Positions 1 through 8,404 of a stretch of 64,000 nt of DNA are shown here, piece after piece. The stretch lies in NCBI GenBank assembly GCA_964587515.1, contig CAZPMO010000001.1, positions 24,462 through 88,461 of the forward strand, in the 5' to 3' direction. The stretch comes from CAZPMO01 sp964587515 (GTDB lineage: Bacteria; Pseudomonadota; Alphaproteobacteria; MPNO01). The first letter of the stretch is position 1, and each line of letters opens with the position of its first letter. Below the pieces are notes generated by a model. It did not search any database, had not been told where the DNA came from, and saw only the letters and a program-made list of their open reading frames with translations. Both the position numbers and the translations under genes were made by a program.

Positions 1-836
1 TGAACATCTATGACGCGTCCGATCCGCTGAACCCGGAACCGATCTCGTTCTGGGAATGCGCCGGCAGCGGCATCCACCGCTTCACCTTCGACGGGCGCTA
101 CGCCTATATCTCGCCCGAAATGGACGGCTATAACGGCAATATCTGCATGATCCTCGACCTCAAGGATCCCAGGAACCCCGAAGAGGTCGGGCGCTGGCAC
201 GTGCCGGGCCAGTGGGAAGCCGGCGGCGAGACCCGCGACTGGGGCGAGCGCATGGCGCGCTGCCACCACCCCATGCGCATGGGCGACCGCCTCTATGTCA
301 GCTATTGGCACGCCGGCTGGTACATCCTCGATATCTCGGACATGTCGAAGCCCACCCTGGTTTCGTCCATGGACTGGTCGCCGCCGTTTCCGTGGCCGAC
401 CCACACCTGCCTGCCGATCCCGTTCGAATGCGGCGGGCGCAAGATCATGCTGGTCGCCGACGAGGACGTGGCGAAGCTCTATGAGTCGGGACCGGCCTTC
501 ATGTGGGTGGTCGACATCACCGACGAGAACAACCCGATGCCGTTCTCGAACTTCCAGCTCGAAGGGCTGGACGGCAAGCCGACGCCGGCGATGACCGGCT
601 GCCATCAGCCGGTCGAATTGGTGCGCGGCACCGAGATTCCCTGCGCCTGGTTCGCCAATGGGCTGCGCGTCCTCGACATCTCCGATCCGTTCAACGTGAA
701 ACAGGCGGCATATTACATGCCCGACGTGCCGCCCGGCTGCGACCGCGTGTCGTCCAACGACGTGTTCCAGGACGATCGCGGCCTGATCTATCTGATCGAT
801 CGCCAGCGCGGCCTGTCGATCGTCGAAAGGACCTAG
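1..836 (+). CDS. LVIVD-repeat protein, C-terminal part (5' end outside window)
   Basis: The reading frame is open from base 3, so the gene starts upstream of the window; 277 residues are visible. The protein has repeated blades with the LVIVD pattern: ILDLKDPRNPEEVGRW, YILDISDMSKPTLV, WVVDITDENNPMPF and RVLDISDPFNVKQA. Such repeats form beta-propeller-like surfaces of unknown specific function. No enzyme motif is visible. Its TAG stop (834-836) overlaps by one base the GTG start of the hydantoinase B gene, so it is probably translated with the HyuB-HyuA-amidohydrolase operon. A role in binding or presenting the substrate of that operon is inference from position only. Confidence 0.85.
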   Translation, partial: NIYDASDPLNPEPISFWECAGSGIHRFTFDGRYAYISPEMDGYNGNICMILDLKDPRNPEEVGRWHVPGQWEAGGETRDWGERMARCHHPMRMGDRLYVSYWHAGWYILDISDMSKPTLVSSMDWSPPFPWPTHTCLPIPFECGGRKIMLVADEDVAKLYESGPAFMWVVDITDENNPMPFSNFQLEGLDGKPTPAMTGCHQPVELVRGTEIPCAWFANGLRVLDISDPFNVKQAAYYMPDVPPGCDRVSSNDVFQDDRGLIYLIDRQRGLSIVERT

Positions 837-2548
837 TGACCGACATAGACCCCGTCACGCTGGCGGTCATTCGCGGGCGGCTGGAGCAGATCGTCGACGA
901 GATGGACGCGATTCTGTTCCGCGCCGCCTTCAGCCCGGTGATCGCCGAGGCGCGCGACGGCAGTCACGGAATCTACGATGCCGAGAGCGGCGGCACGGTG
1001 GCGATGGGCAAGACCGGCCTGCCCATATTCATCGGCGCGATGAGCTTCGCGACCCGCGCGGTGATCGACCGCGCCGGCGCGCAGGGCGGGTTCGCGCCGG
1101 GCGATGCGTGGCTGCTGAACGATCCTTACGTGGGCGCGACACACCTCAACGATGTGAAGATCGTGAAACCGCTGTTCCGCGACGGGCGCGTGTTCTGCCA
1201 TCTGGCCTCGGTCGGGCATTGGCTGGATGTGGGCGGCAACGTGCCGGGCAATTACAATCCGCGCGCCACGGACACGTTCCAGGAAGGGGTCCGGATACCT
1301 CCGGTGAAGCTGTTCGACCGGGGAGAGTTGCGCCAGGACGTGGTCGATATCCTGCTCGCCAATACACGGCTGCCGAATTACAGCTACGGCGACCTCAACG
1401 CGCAACTCGGCGCGCTGGACCTCGGCGAGCGCCGCATGTGCGAACTGCTCGACGAGTTGGGCGACGCGCTGGTGGCCGACGCCATGGCCGAAATCAGCAC
1501 CCGCGCGGAACGCCAGATGCGCGAACTCATCAGCGAGATTCCCGATGGAAGCTATGCGTTCGAGGACCATATCGACAATGACGGTCTTACCGATGAGCCT
1601 CTGAAGGTCGCGCTCGACCTCACCGTTTCCGGCGACAGAATGATCCTCGATTTCTCGCGTTCGGCGCCGCAATGCGCCGGGCCCATGAACGTCACCCGCA
1701 CGACCACCATCGCCACCTGCTTCGTGGCCCTGAAGCATGTGTTTCCGGAGGTGCCGGCCAACGCCGGCTGCCTCGCGCCCATAGAGTTCATAATCCCGGA
1801 CGACACGGTGCTGTCGGCGCGCGTGCCCAAGCCGGTTTCGGGCTATACCGAGAACATCATGCGCACCATCGACGTGATTTTCGGCGCGATGTCGCAATGC
1901 GCGCCGGAACGCGTCAACGGGGCCTCGTTCAGCACCATCAACGCGACGCTGATATCGGGCCGGCGCGTGGGCGAGGCGCGCGATTATATCCTGTTCGCCT
2001 TCTTCGGCGGCGGGCTCGGCGGCTATCCTTCGGGCGACGGGTTGAACCACGGCAACGCGCCGATCGGCATGGCCACCATGCCGCCGGCCGAGATTACCGA
2101 GGCCGCCTATCCCGTGCGCTTTACGAATTGGGGGTTGCGCGCCGACAGCGGCGGACCGGGCCGCTATCGCGGCGGGCTCGGCGCGGTCTACGAGATGGAA
2201 ATGCTGCAGGACGACACCAGGTTGGTGCTGTTCGGGGAACGCGCCCATTTCCCGGCGTTCGGCGTGCTGGGCGGCGCGGCCGGCCTGCCCAACCGTATTA
2301 CCTATGACCGCGACGATGGACCGCATACACCCTCGATCGGCGCGAAGATCGGCGAGACGTTGCTGAAGCGCGGCCAACGGCTCAGGCTTGAGACCCCGGG
2401 CGGCGGCGGCTACGGACCGGTGTCGGAACGCGATTCGCACGCGATCGCCGAGGATATAAAGCTGAATCTGGTCAGCCGCGAGGGCGCGGCGCGCGATTAC
2501 GGCGTCACGGTCGCGGCCGACGGCACGATTTCGAAGGCGGCCGGATGA
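836..2548 (+). CDS. hyuB: Hydantoinase B / N-methylhydantoinase-oxoprolinase beta subunit
   Basis: This is a 570-residue protein starting at GTG 836 (VTDIDPVTLAVIRGRL), which is where homology to the HyuB family begins; the longer open frame upstream is a shadow of the preceding gene. Family signatures include NDPYVGATHLNDVKIVKP near residue 95 and the C-terminal GGGGYGPV. HyuB pairs with HyuA to open cyclic amide (hydantoin-like or 5-oxoproline-like) or related rings with ATP, and acetone and acetophenone carboxylases belong to the same superfamily, so the substrate cannot be fixed from sequence. The stop overlaps the hyuA start by four bases (ATGA, 2545-2548), as expected for subunits of one complex. 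Confidence 0.92.
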   Translation: MTDIDPVTLAVIRGRLEQIVDEMDAILFRAAFSPVIAEARDGSHGIYDAESGGTVAMGKTGLPIFIGAMSFATRAVIDRAGAQGGFAPGDAWLLNDPYVGATHLNDVKIVKPLFRDGRVFCHLASVGHWLDVGGNVPGNYNPRATDTFQEGVRIPPVKLFDRGELRQDVVDILLANTRLPNYSYGDLNAQLGALDLGERRMCELLDELGDALVADAMAEISTRAERQMRELISEIPDGSYAFEDHIDNDGLTDEPLKVALDLTVSGDRMILDFSRSAPQCAGPMNVTRTTTIATCFVALKHVFPEVPANAGCLAPIEFIIPDDTVLSARVPKPVSGYTENIMRTIDVIFGAMSQCAPERVNGASFSTINATLISGRRVGEARDYILFAFFGGGLGGYPSGDGLNHGNAPIGMATMPPAEITEAAYPVRFTNWGLRADSGGPGRYRGGLGAVYEMEMLQDDTRLVLFGERAHFPAFGVLGGAAGLPNRITYDRDDGPHTPSIGAKIGETLLKRGQRLRLETPGGGGYGPVSERDSHAIAEDIKLNLVSREGAARDYGVTVAADGTISKAAG

Positions 2549-4620
2549 ACGGCGGCGCATCCATCGTGGTCGGCGTCGATGTGGGCGGCACCTTCACCGA
2601 CGTCTTCTATGTCGATGAGACCACCGGCGCCTGCGGAATCGCCAAGGTGCCGTCGGTGCGGGGCGATATCGCGCACGGCTTCCTCGAGGGCGTGACCTCG
2701 GCCGTGGCCGATCCGGCGCGCATCACCTCGATCGTCCACGGCACCACGGTCGGCACCAACGCGCTGCTGGAACGCAAGGGCGCGCCGACCGGGCTGATCA
2801 CCACGTCCGGTTTCCGCGACGTGCTGGAAATGCGCCGCCGCGACCGGCCCAACACCTGGGGGCTGTGGGGCAGTTTCCGCCACGTGGTCACCCGCGACCA
2901 TTCGCTCGAGATCGACGAACGCACGCTGGCCGACGGCACGATCCTCGCGCCCGTCGACCCGGAAGAGGTCGCCGCCGCCGCCCGCCGCCTCCTCGACATG
3001 GGCTGCGAGGCGCTCGGCATCATCTTTATCAATTCATACGCCAACAACGAGAACGAATTGAAGGCGCTGGAGGCGGCGCGCGCGGTCTGGCCCAATGATT
3101 GCGTCAACGCATCGTCGCTGATCCTGCCCGAAATCCGCGAATTCGAGCGCGCCTCGACCACGGCGCTGAATGTCTGTTTGCAGCCGGTGGTGGGCGAATA
3201 TCTGGGACATCTGGACGCGCGGCTGAACGAGGCGGGGTTCACGGGCGAGCTGTTGATCGTGCAATCGAACGGCGGCGTGATGTCGGCTGAGACCGCGCGC
3301 ACCTTCCCGGTGCGCACGGCGCTTTCCGGGCCCGCCGCGGGCGTCATCGCCGGCGCCGCCATCGCCGAGGCGGCCGGTTTCCCCAATGTCATCACCTGCG
3401 ACATGGGCGGCACCAGCTTCGATGTGGCGCTGGTGTCCGACGGGCGCGGCGCGCAGGCGCTGCAAAGCTCAATCGATTTCGGCCTGGTGATCCGCACCCC
3501 GATGATCGAGATCACCACCATCGGCGCGGGCGGCGGCTCGATCGCCTGGGTCGATCGCGGCGGGTTCCTTCAGATCGGTCCTGAATCGGCCGGCTCCGAC
3601 CCGGGTCCGGCGTGTTATGGGCTGGGCAACGACCGTCCCACGGTGACCGACGCCAATCTGGTCATGGGGCGCATCAACGCGGAACGGCCAATCGGCGGCA
3701 AGATTTCGCGGCTCGACGACGCGGCCGCGCGCGCCGCGATCGAGACGCATGTGGGCGAACCGCTCGGCCTCGGCGTGATGGAAGCGGCCGAGGCCATCGT
3801 GCGCGTCGCCAATTCGAAGATGGCCGGCGCGATCCGGCTGGTGTCCATCGAGCGCGGCCACGACCCCAAGAAATTCGCGGCCATGCCGTTCGGCGGCGCG
3901 GGCTCGCTGCATGCCGGCGCGCTGATCCGCGAGGTCGGCCTCGCCAGCGCCATCGTGCCGCGCTTTCCCGGCGTCACCAGCGCCATGGGCTGCGTGATCG
4001 CCGATATGCGCCATGATTTCGTGCACACCATCAACCGGCCGCTCGACGGGCTCGACACCGCCGCGCTGGATGCCGAAATGGTCACCACCGCCGAGAAAGG
4101 CGTCGCGCTGTTGCGCGCGTCCGGGGTCAATCTCGATGCGCTCGATGTCGAGTTCGAGCTCGACATGTCCTATATCGGCCAGACCCATACCGTGCCGGCG
4201 CCGCTGCCGGTGAGCGTCGAAGCCGGCAAGACCGGCATCACCGCCGAGATTGTGCGCGTGGCCTTCGAGGACTCCTATCGCCTCGCCTTCGGCCGGTTGC
4301 TGGAGAACATTCCAATCCGGATTCTGTCGCTCAGGACCACGGTGATCGGGCGGCGTCCCAAATTCGACCTCGGCGCGCTGCGTCCCGAAGGCGGCGGCGA
4401 CGCCGACCGGGCGCGCATCGACACCCGCCGGGTCTGGATCGAGGGCGAATGGCAAGACACCGCCATTTACGACCGCCAGGCGCTGGGGGTCGGCGCCCGC
4501 ATCGAAGGCCCCGCGATCATCGAACAGACCGACACCACGATCTTCGTCGATCCGGGGCTCGCGGGCGAAATCGACGGGTTCGGCAACGTGATCGTCACAC
4601 GGTCGGGAGACGCCTCATGA
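2545..4620 (+). CDS. hyuA: Hydantoinase A / oxoprolinase alpha (ATPase) subunit
   Basis: This 691-residue protein belongs to the HyuA family and has an ASKHA-type ATPase fold. The N-terminal phosphate-binding strand reads VGVDVGGTFTDVF (residues 8-20) and the second one CDMGGTSFDVALV lies around residue 290. The length is typical of the family. It works with HyuB from the coupled upstream gene. The stop TGA overlaps the ATG of the amidohydrolase gene (4617-4620), giving a four-gene translationally coupled unit. Carboxylase, hydantoinase and oxoprolinase members all share these motifs, so only the superfamily assignment is firm. Confidence 0.93.
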   Translation: MNGGASIVVGVDVGGTFTDVFYVDETTGACGIAKVPSVRGDIAHGFLEGVTSAVADPARITSIVHGTTVGTNALLERKGAPTGLITTSGFRDVLEMRRRDRPNTWGLWGSFRHVVTRDHSLEIDERTLADGTILAPVDPEEVAAAARRLLDMGCEALGIIFINSYANNENELKALEAARAVWPNDCVNASSLILPEIREFERASTTALNVCLQPVVGEYLGHLDARLNEAGFTGELLIVQSNGGVMSAETARTFPVRTALSGPAAGVIAGAAIAEAAGFPNVITCDMGGTSFDVALVSDGRGAQALQSSIDFGLVIRTPMIEITTIGAGGGSIAWVDRGGFLQIGPESAGSDPGPACYGLGNDRPTVTDANLVMGRINAERPIGGKISRLDDAAARAAIETHVGEPLGLGVMEAAEAIVRVANSKMAGAIRLVSIERGHDPKKFAAMPFGGAGSLHAGALIREVGLASAIVPRFPGVTSAMGCVIADMRHDFVHTINRPLDGLDTAALDAEMVTTAEKGVALLRASGVNLDALDVEFELDMSYIGQTHTVPAPLPVSVEAGKTGITAEIVRVAFEDSYRLAFGRLLENIPIRILSLRTTVIGRRPKFDLGALRPEGGGDADRARIDTRRVWIEGEWQDTAIYDRQALGVGARIEGPAIIEQTDTTIFVDPGLAGEIDGFGNVIVTRSGDAS

Positions 4621-5480
4621 ACGATATTCTCGCCATCGATACGGTGGTGAACCCGCTGACACCCGAAATCGCGGCCATGCGCCCCGAGTGGCAGGACGCA
4701 TTCTACAGCGGCAAGATCGGGCGCGAGGAAAACGCGCTCGATGGCATGACGCTGGATCGGGTGCTGAGCGCGATGGACGCCGCCGGCATCGAGCGCGCCT
4801 TCCTGATCGCCTCCAAGGTCGGACAGCTCGGCCTGCAGGGCTCCTGGCATCTGCCCTACGATCTGGTCGCCGGGCTGGTGAGCCAGTATCCGGACCGGTT
4901 TTACGGGCTTGCCGGCATCGATCCCACGGAGGGGATGGCGGGGGTGCGCGCGCTGGAACACGCGGTCCGCGAGTTGGGATTCGTCGGCGCGCATCTCTAT
5001 CCGCACTGGTTCGAGCTCGCGCCCGATCATGCGAAATACTACCCGTTCTACGCCAAATGCGTGGAGCTCGGCGTGCCGATCCAAATGCAGGTCGGCCAGT
5101 CGCTGGTTTACGATCCGAAGCGGCCGCTGCGGTCGGTCGGCCGCCCGATTACGCTGGACGGGGTCGCCTGCGATTTCCCGGAGCTGAAGCTGATCGGCAT
5201 CCATATCGGCATTCCCTGGGCCGATGAGATGATGGCGATGGCGTGGAAGCACGAAAACATCTTCATCGGATCGGATGCGCACAGCCCGAAATACTGGCCG
5301 CCGCAATTTGTCCGCTATATCGATTCATACGGTCAGGACAAGGTGATGTTCGGCACCGACTGGCCGGTCCTCGATTTCGCGCGCACCCGCGCCGAAATCG
5401 AGGCGCTGGAGCTGCGCCCGGGCCCGAAGCGAAAGTTCCTGCGCGACAACGCGGTCCGAATTTACGGACTCGATATCTGA
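4617..5480 (+). CDS. Amidohydrolase-2 family TIM-barrel protein (copy 1)
   Basis: This is a 287-residue protein of the amidohydrolase-2 (ACMSD-like) group. Visible motifs are GAHLYPHWF around residue 125, IHIGIPW, GSDAHSPKYW and the C-terminal FGTDWPVLDF, whose Asp is the usual last metal ligand or catalytic acid. The first strand reads AIDTVVNPLTPE, so the HxH pair normally ligating metal on strand 1 is absent. It is coupled to hyuA by ATGA. A close paralogue lies at 31121-31996. Decarboxylation or hydrolysis of a small acid derived from the HyuAB reaction is a reasonable inference but is not shown. Confidence 0.88.
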   Translation: MNDILAIDTVVNPLTPEIAAMRPEWQDAFYSGKIGREENALDGMTLDRVLSAMDAAGIERAFLIASKVGQLGLQGSWHLPYDLVAGLVSQYPDRFYGLAGIDPTEGMAGVRALEHAVRELGFVGAHLYPHWFELAPDHAKYYPFYAKCVELGVPIQMQVGQSLVYDPKRPLRSVGRPITLDGVACDFPELKLIGIHIGIPWADEMMAMAWKHENIFIGSDAHSPKYWPPQFVRYIDSYGQDKVMFGTDWPVLDFARTRAEIEALELRPGPKRKFLRDNAVRIYGLDI

Positions 5481-5481
5481 C

Positions 5482-6285
5482 TCAGTAGCCTTGAAGAAAC
5501 AGAACCTCGGTCTTGCGCGGCAGATCGCGGAAAGTCATCTCGATCGACGGGCCGGTATGATGGCGCACCGGCCATAGCGTTCGCGCCCGCGCGACGAACG
5601 CCTCCACGCCGCCCATCGAGCCATAATGCATCGGAATCACCAGCATCGGTTTGACCTGGTCGAGCACTTCGAACAGTTCCTGGTGGCTCATGGTCCACAT
5701 GCCGTCGATGGCCGCGAAGGCGATATCGATGCGCCCGATATCGCGGAGCTGGTCGGCCGACAGAACATGGTGAAGGTGGCTGATATGGGCGACGCACAGC
5801 CCGACCGCCTCGAACACGAAAATAGAATTGCCGTTGGCGAACTTGCCGCCGCCCATGTCGGTCAGGTTGGTGGGCACGTTGCGCACCCGCAAATCGCGGA
5901 GCTTGATATTATGCCGGGCGATGCTCCCCATGGGGTCCCAGCCGCGCAGAATGTATTTTATGCCTTGATCCACATGGTCGGTGTAATGGGTGTCATGGGC
6001 GTTGTTCATGGTCACGATCTGGGGCAGACGGGGCGACTGGTTGTAGCCGTTATAGTCGGTGACCGCGCGAACACCCTCCGGGGTCGATATCTCGAAACTG
6101 GAATGGCCGAGAAATTCGATCTTTAAATGGTGTGGGGGAACGGCGGCGAGGCGAAAACTCGCGGGGATGATGGCCGGGATGATGGAAGGCGCGCGTTGCG
6201 CCATGGGATAGCACGAGGCGTCCGCCCAGCGTGGCGTGGCCAGCATCAGCGCGACCGCACAGAGCGTCAGGAAAAGTCTCATCAC
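5482..6285 (-). CDS. Exported metallo-beta-lactamase-fold hydrolase (UlaG-like)
   Basis: This 267-residue protein has an N-terminal signal peptide (MMRLFLTLCAVALMLATPRW, cleavage expected near ADA-SC). The MBL fold is marked by LGHSSFEI, the metal-binding segment NNAHDTHYTDHV in place of the textbook HxHxDH, HISHLHH and a C-terminal IPMHYG. The spacing of histidines in the first motif is unusual but appears conserved in the exported subgroup as I remember it. It is convergent with the amidohydrolase gene, with one base between the stops. The substrate is unknown. Confidence 0.82.
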   Translation of the reverse strand: MMRLFLTLCAVALMLATPRWADASCYPMAQRAPSIIPAIIPASFRLAAVPPHHLKIEFLGHSSFEISTPEGVRAVTDYNGYNQSPRLPQIVTMNNAHDTHYTDHVDQGIKYILRGWDPMGSIARHNIKLRDLRVRNVPTNLTDMGGGKFANGNSIFVFEAVGLCVAHISHLHHVLSADQLRDIGRIDIAFAAIDGMWTMSHQELFEVLDQVKPMLVIPMHYGSMGGVEAFVARARTLWPVRHHTGPSIEMTFRDLPRKTEVLFLQGY

Positions 6286-6323
6286 ATCAACGCTCCTTTC
6301 CGTCTCCGAAGGTTGGCTCGCCC

Positions 6324-7245
6324 CTATTCGTCGCCGTCGACCGTGACCGAGCGCACCGTGTAGTCGCCGCCCTTGTTGATTATCACCACACCGTCAAAAT
6401 CACCGCGGAAGGCGCGATCGACCGTCCGCATGACCTCCTTGCCGTCGACGCGAACCGCGATCTCGCCGGCCACGTCGCGGGTCAGTTGCACTTTATGAAG
6501 CTTGCCGTCCTCGAGCTTGATCCGCTTCGCGGTCGATTCGATCACCGCGGTGCCGCGATTACCGATGCGCAACAGCTCCAACGACCGTTGGGCACCCGGA
6601 TTATAAGCCAGCCGATAACCATGCGCCTGTCTGCCCTGGCTCACACCGACCTCTAACCGTCCCCCGGCGCCCGACGCGGAACCCTGTGAAACCGCAATGG
6701 CAAACGCATTGGGCACCCTTTTTTTGAACGCGAGTCGCGAGGGTCCGGACGTCAGGGGCGCCCTTTTCGGTTCCTTGCGCGCCATCTGCTCGAGGATCGA
6801 GCCGATCAGCTGCCGCCCCAGATCCTGCTGCCCGCCGTCTCCGGCCGGGGCCGCGGCTTGCGCGGGTTGATGGCGTGTGCGCAACCCGCCATAGCCGGTG
6901 ACCGAGAAGCCGCCGCCCCGCGCCGACCATGCCGGATTGCGGGTGTAATCACCATCGCGGAAATCGTCGAACAGGATGCGCTTGCGCCATGGCCAGCCAT
7001 AGCGCCGGGCGAGATCGCGAAGATCGGACAGGAAGCGGCGGTCGGCGGCGCGCGCGGTCGGCCTCGTCGACCAGCTGGTTCAACTCGCGCACCATGCGAT
7101 CGACCTTCGAGTCGGCCGCCGGACGCTGCGGGCGTGGCGCGGACGGATCGCTCCAGCCATCGGAATAGCGCGACTGCTGCGCCACGGCCGGCGAGGCCAG
7201 CACGGACAAACAGACCAGTCCAAGAACAGAAAAACGAAAAATCAT
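6324..7245 (-). pseudogene. Frameshifted exported protein with a lectin/DUF1080-like domain
   Basis: The gene starts at ATG 7245 with a clear signal peptide (MIFRFSVLGLVCLSVLASPA) and an N-terminal stretch ending LNQLVDEADRA. The frame then shifts near 7046-7060 and continues as RRFLSDLRDLARRYGWPWRK, FDDFRDGDYTRNPAW and a beta-rich C-terminus ending VTVDGDE. The total span of 922 bases is 3n+1, so one extra base in the GC-rich GCGCGCGCCGCC tract would explain it. The C-terminal part resembles concanavalin-like/DUF1080 domains (FDDF...DGDYTRNPAW), but that is a weak call. It may be intact in the organism if the extra base is a sequencing error. Confidence 0.6.
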
Positions 7246-7286
7246 CAGGCGATGATACACAATTATCGTGTGTTCGCCATTTTGAA

Positions 7287-7356
7287 GCGCCAAGCGCGTC
7301 TTTGAAATTTCGACGCGCCAAGCGCGTCTTTGAAATTTTGACGCGCCAAGCGCGTC
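7287..7356. repeat. 28-bp tandem repeat carrying hairpins
   Basis: The core GCGCCAAGCGCGTC begins at 7287, 7315 and 7343, an exact 28-bp period, with TTTGAAATTT-type A/T-rich linkers. In copies 2 and 3 the sequence GACGCGC-CAA-GCGCGTC is a perfect 7-bp inverted repeat. Copy 3 overlaps the TGA stop of the spoVR remnant (7355-7357). It fills the space between that stop and the start of the next minus-strand gene. It may act as a terminator or processing stem series. It lacks the unique spacers of a CRISPR array. Confidence 0.8.
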
Positions 7357-8404
7357 AGAAGGCGGGCTTCGCCTTGGCCTTGGCCTTTTCCTTGTCTTTA
7401 TCGGTCTCTTCCGGCGCCGTGGTGGAGGCTTCGTAGAGAACCTTATCGGTTGCGCCGTCGATACCCGTGAGCGTGACCTCATAGCCCCAAAGCCGGCGGA
7501 TATCGTTCAGCACCGCGTCGCGGCTTTTTTCGGCGAGCGGTATCCCGTCATGCATGGTGTGCTGGAGCTGGAGGTGTCGGTCGCCGAGCAGGTCGACGTC
7601 AACACACTGAATATTCGGTTCCACATAACCGATGTCATAGGACCGCGCGAGCTTCTCGCGCACCGCCCGAAAACCCCGCTCGTCATGAATGTCGGACACC
7701 AGATAATGGGCGTCTTTTTCCTTGTCGCTCAACGCGAACAGGCGGAGCTTGCGAATCAGATGCGGGCTCAGGAACTGCTGGATGAAGGATTCGTCCCGGT
7801 AGTTCTCCCAGGCATGACGCAGCGTGCCCCGCCAGTCCCCGTTGCCGGCGATCTCCGGGAACCATGTGCGGTCTTCCTCGGTCGGCTCCGAACAGATGCG
7901 CTTGATATCTTCCATCATCGCGAAGCCCAGCGCATAGGGATTGAGGCCGCTAAAGCGCGGGTCGTCGAAATCCGGCTGGAAGAGGACGTTCGCATGCATA
8001 TGATTGAATTCGAGCATGCTGCCTTCGTCGATGAGCCCCTTCTCGTACAACGCATTTATGATGTGATGGTGCACGAAGGTCGCACAGCCCTCGTTCATCA
8101 CCTTGGTCTGTTTCTGGGGATAGAAATACTGCGCGATGTTCCGCACGATACGCAGCAGTTCGCGCTCCCAGTTATTCAGTGTGGGGCTGTTTTTCTCGAT
8201 GAAATAGAGAAGGTTTTCCTCGGGCAGCTTGAGCTGGCGCTTGCGCTCGATCAACTCGCGCTCTTCTTCCGAAGGCTCCGCCGAATCCTGACCCTTGGGA
8301 ACCGTGCGCCACAGATCGTTGAAGGTCCGCTCGGCATGCTCCATGCGTTCGCGCTGGCGGCGTTGCTCGTCCTCCAGATGCGGCTTGCGACGGCGATAAC
8401 GGAA
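7355..8404 (-). pseudogene. spoVR: SpoVR family protein, 5'-truncated
   Basis: The minus-strand frame from about 8404 to 7355 encodes the C-terminal two-thirds of a SpoVR protein: TFNDLWRTVPKG, PEENLLYFIEKNSP, ILRIVRN-like ELLRIVRNIAQYFYPQ, TKVMNEGCATFVHHHI, NVLFQPDFDDPRFSGLNPYA and IGYVEPNIQ. Family members are usually about 500 residues; here only about 345 are present and roughly the first 150-200 are missing. Upstream of about 8400 the frame stays open only because it is antisense to the next gene. The first internal ATG is at 8344. SpoVR normally sits with PrkA and YeaH, neither of which is here. A rearrangement breakpoint or assembly chimera at about 8395-8410 is likely. Confidence 0.8.

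Noticed and set aside
7287..7356. CRISPR array.
   Set aside because: Only 2.5 units with identical A/T-rich linkers rather than unique spacers, and no cas genes.
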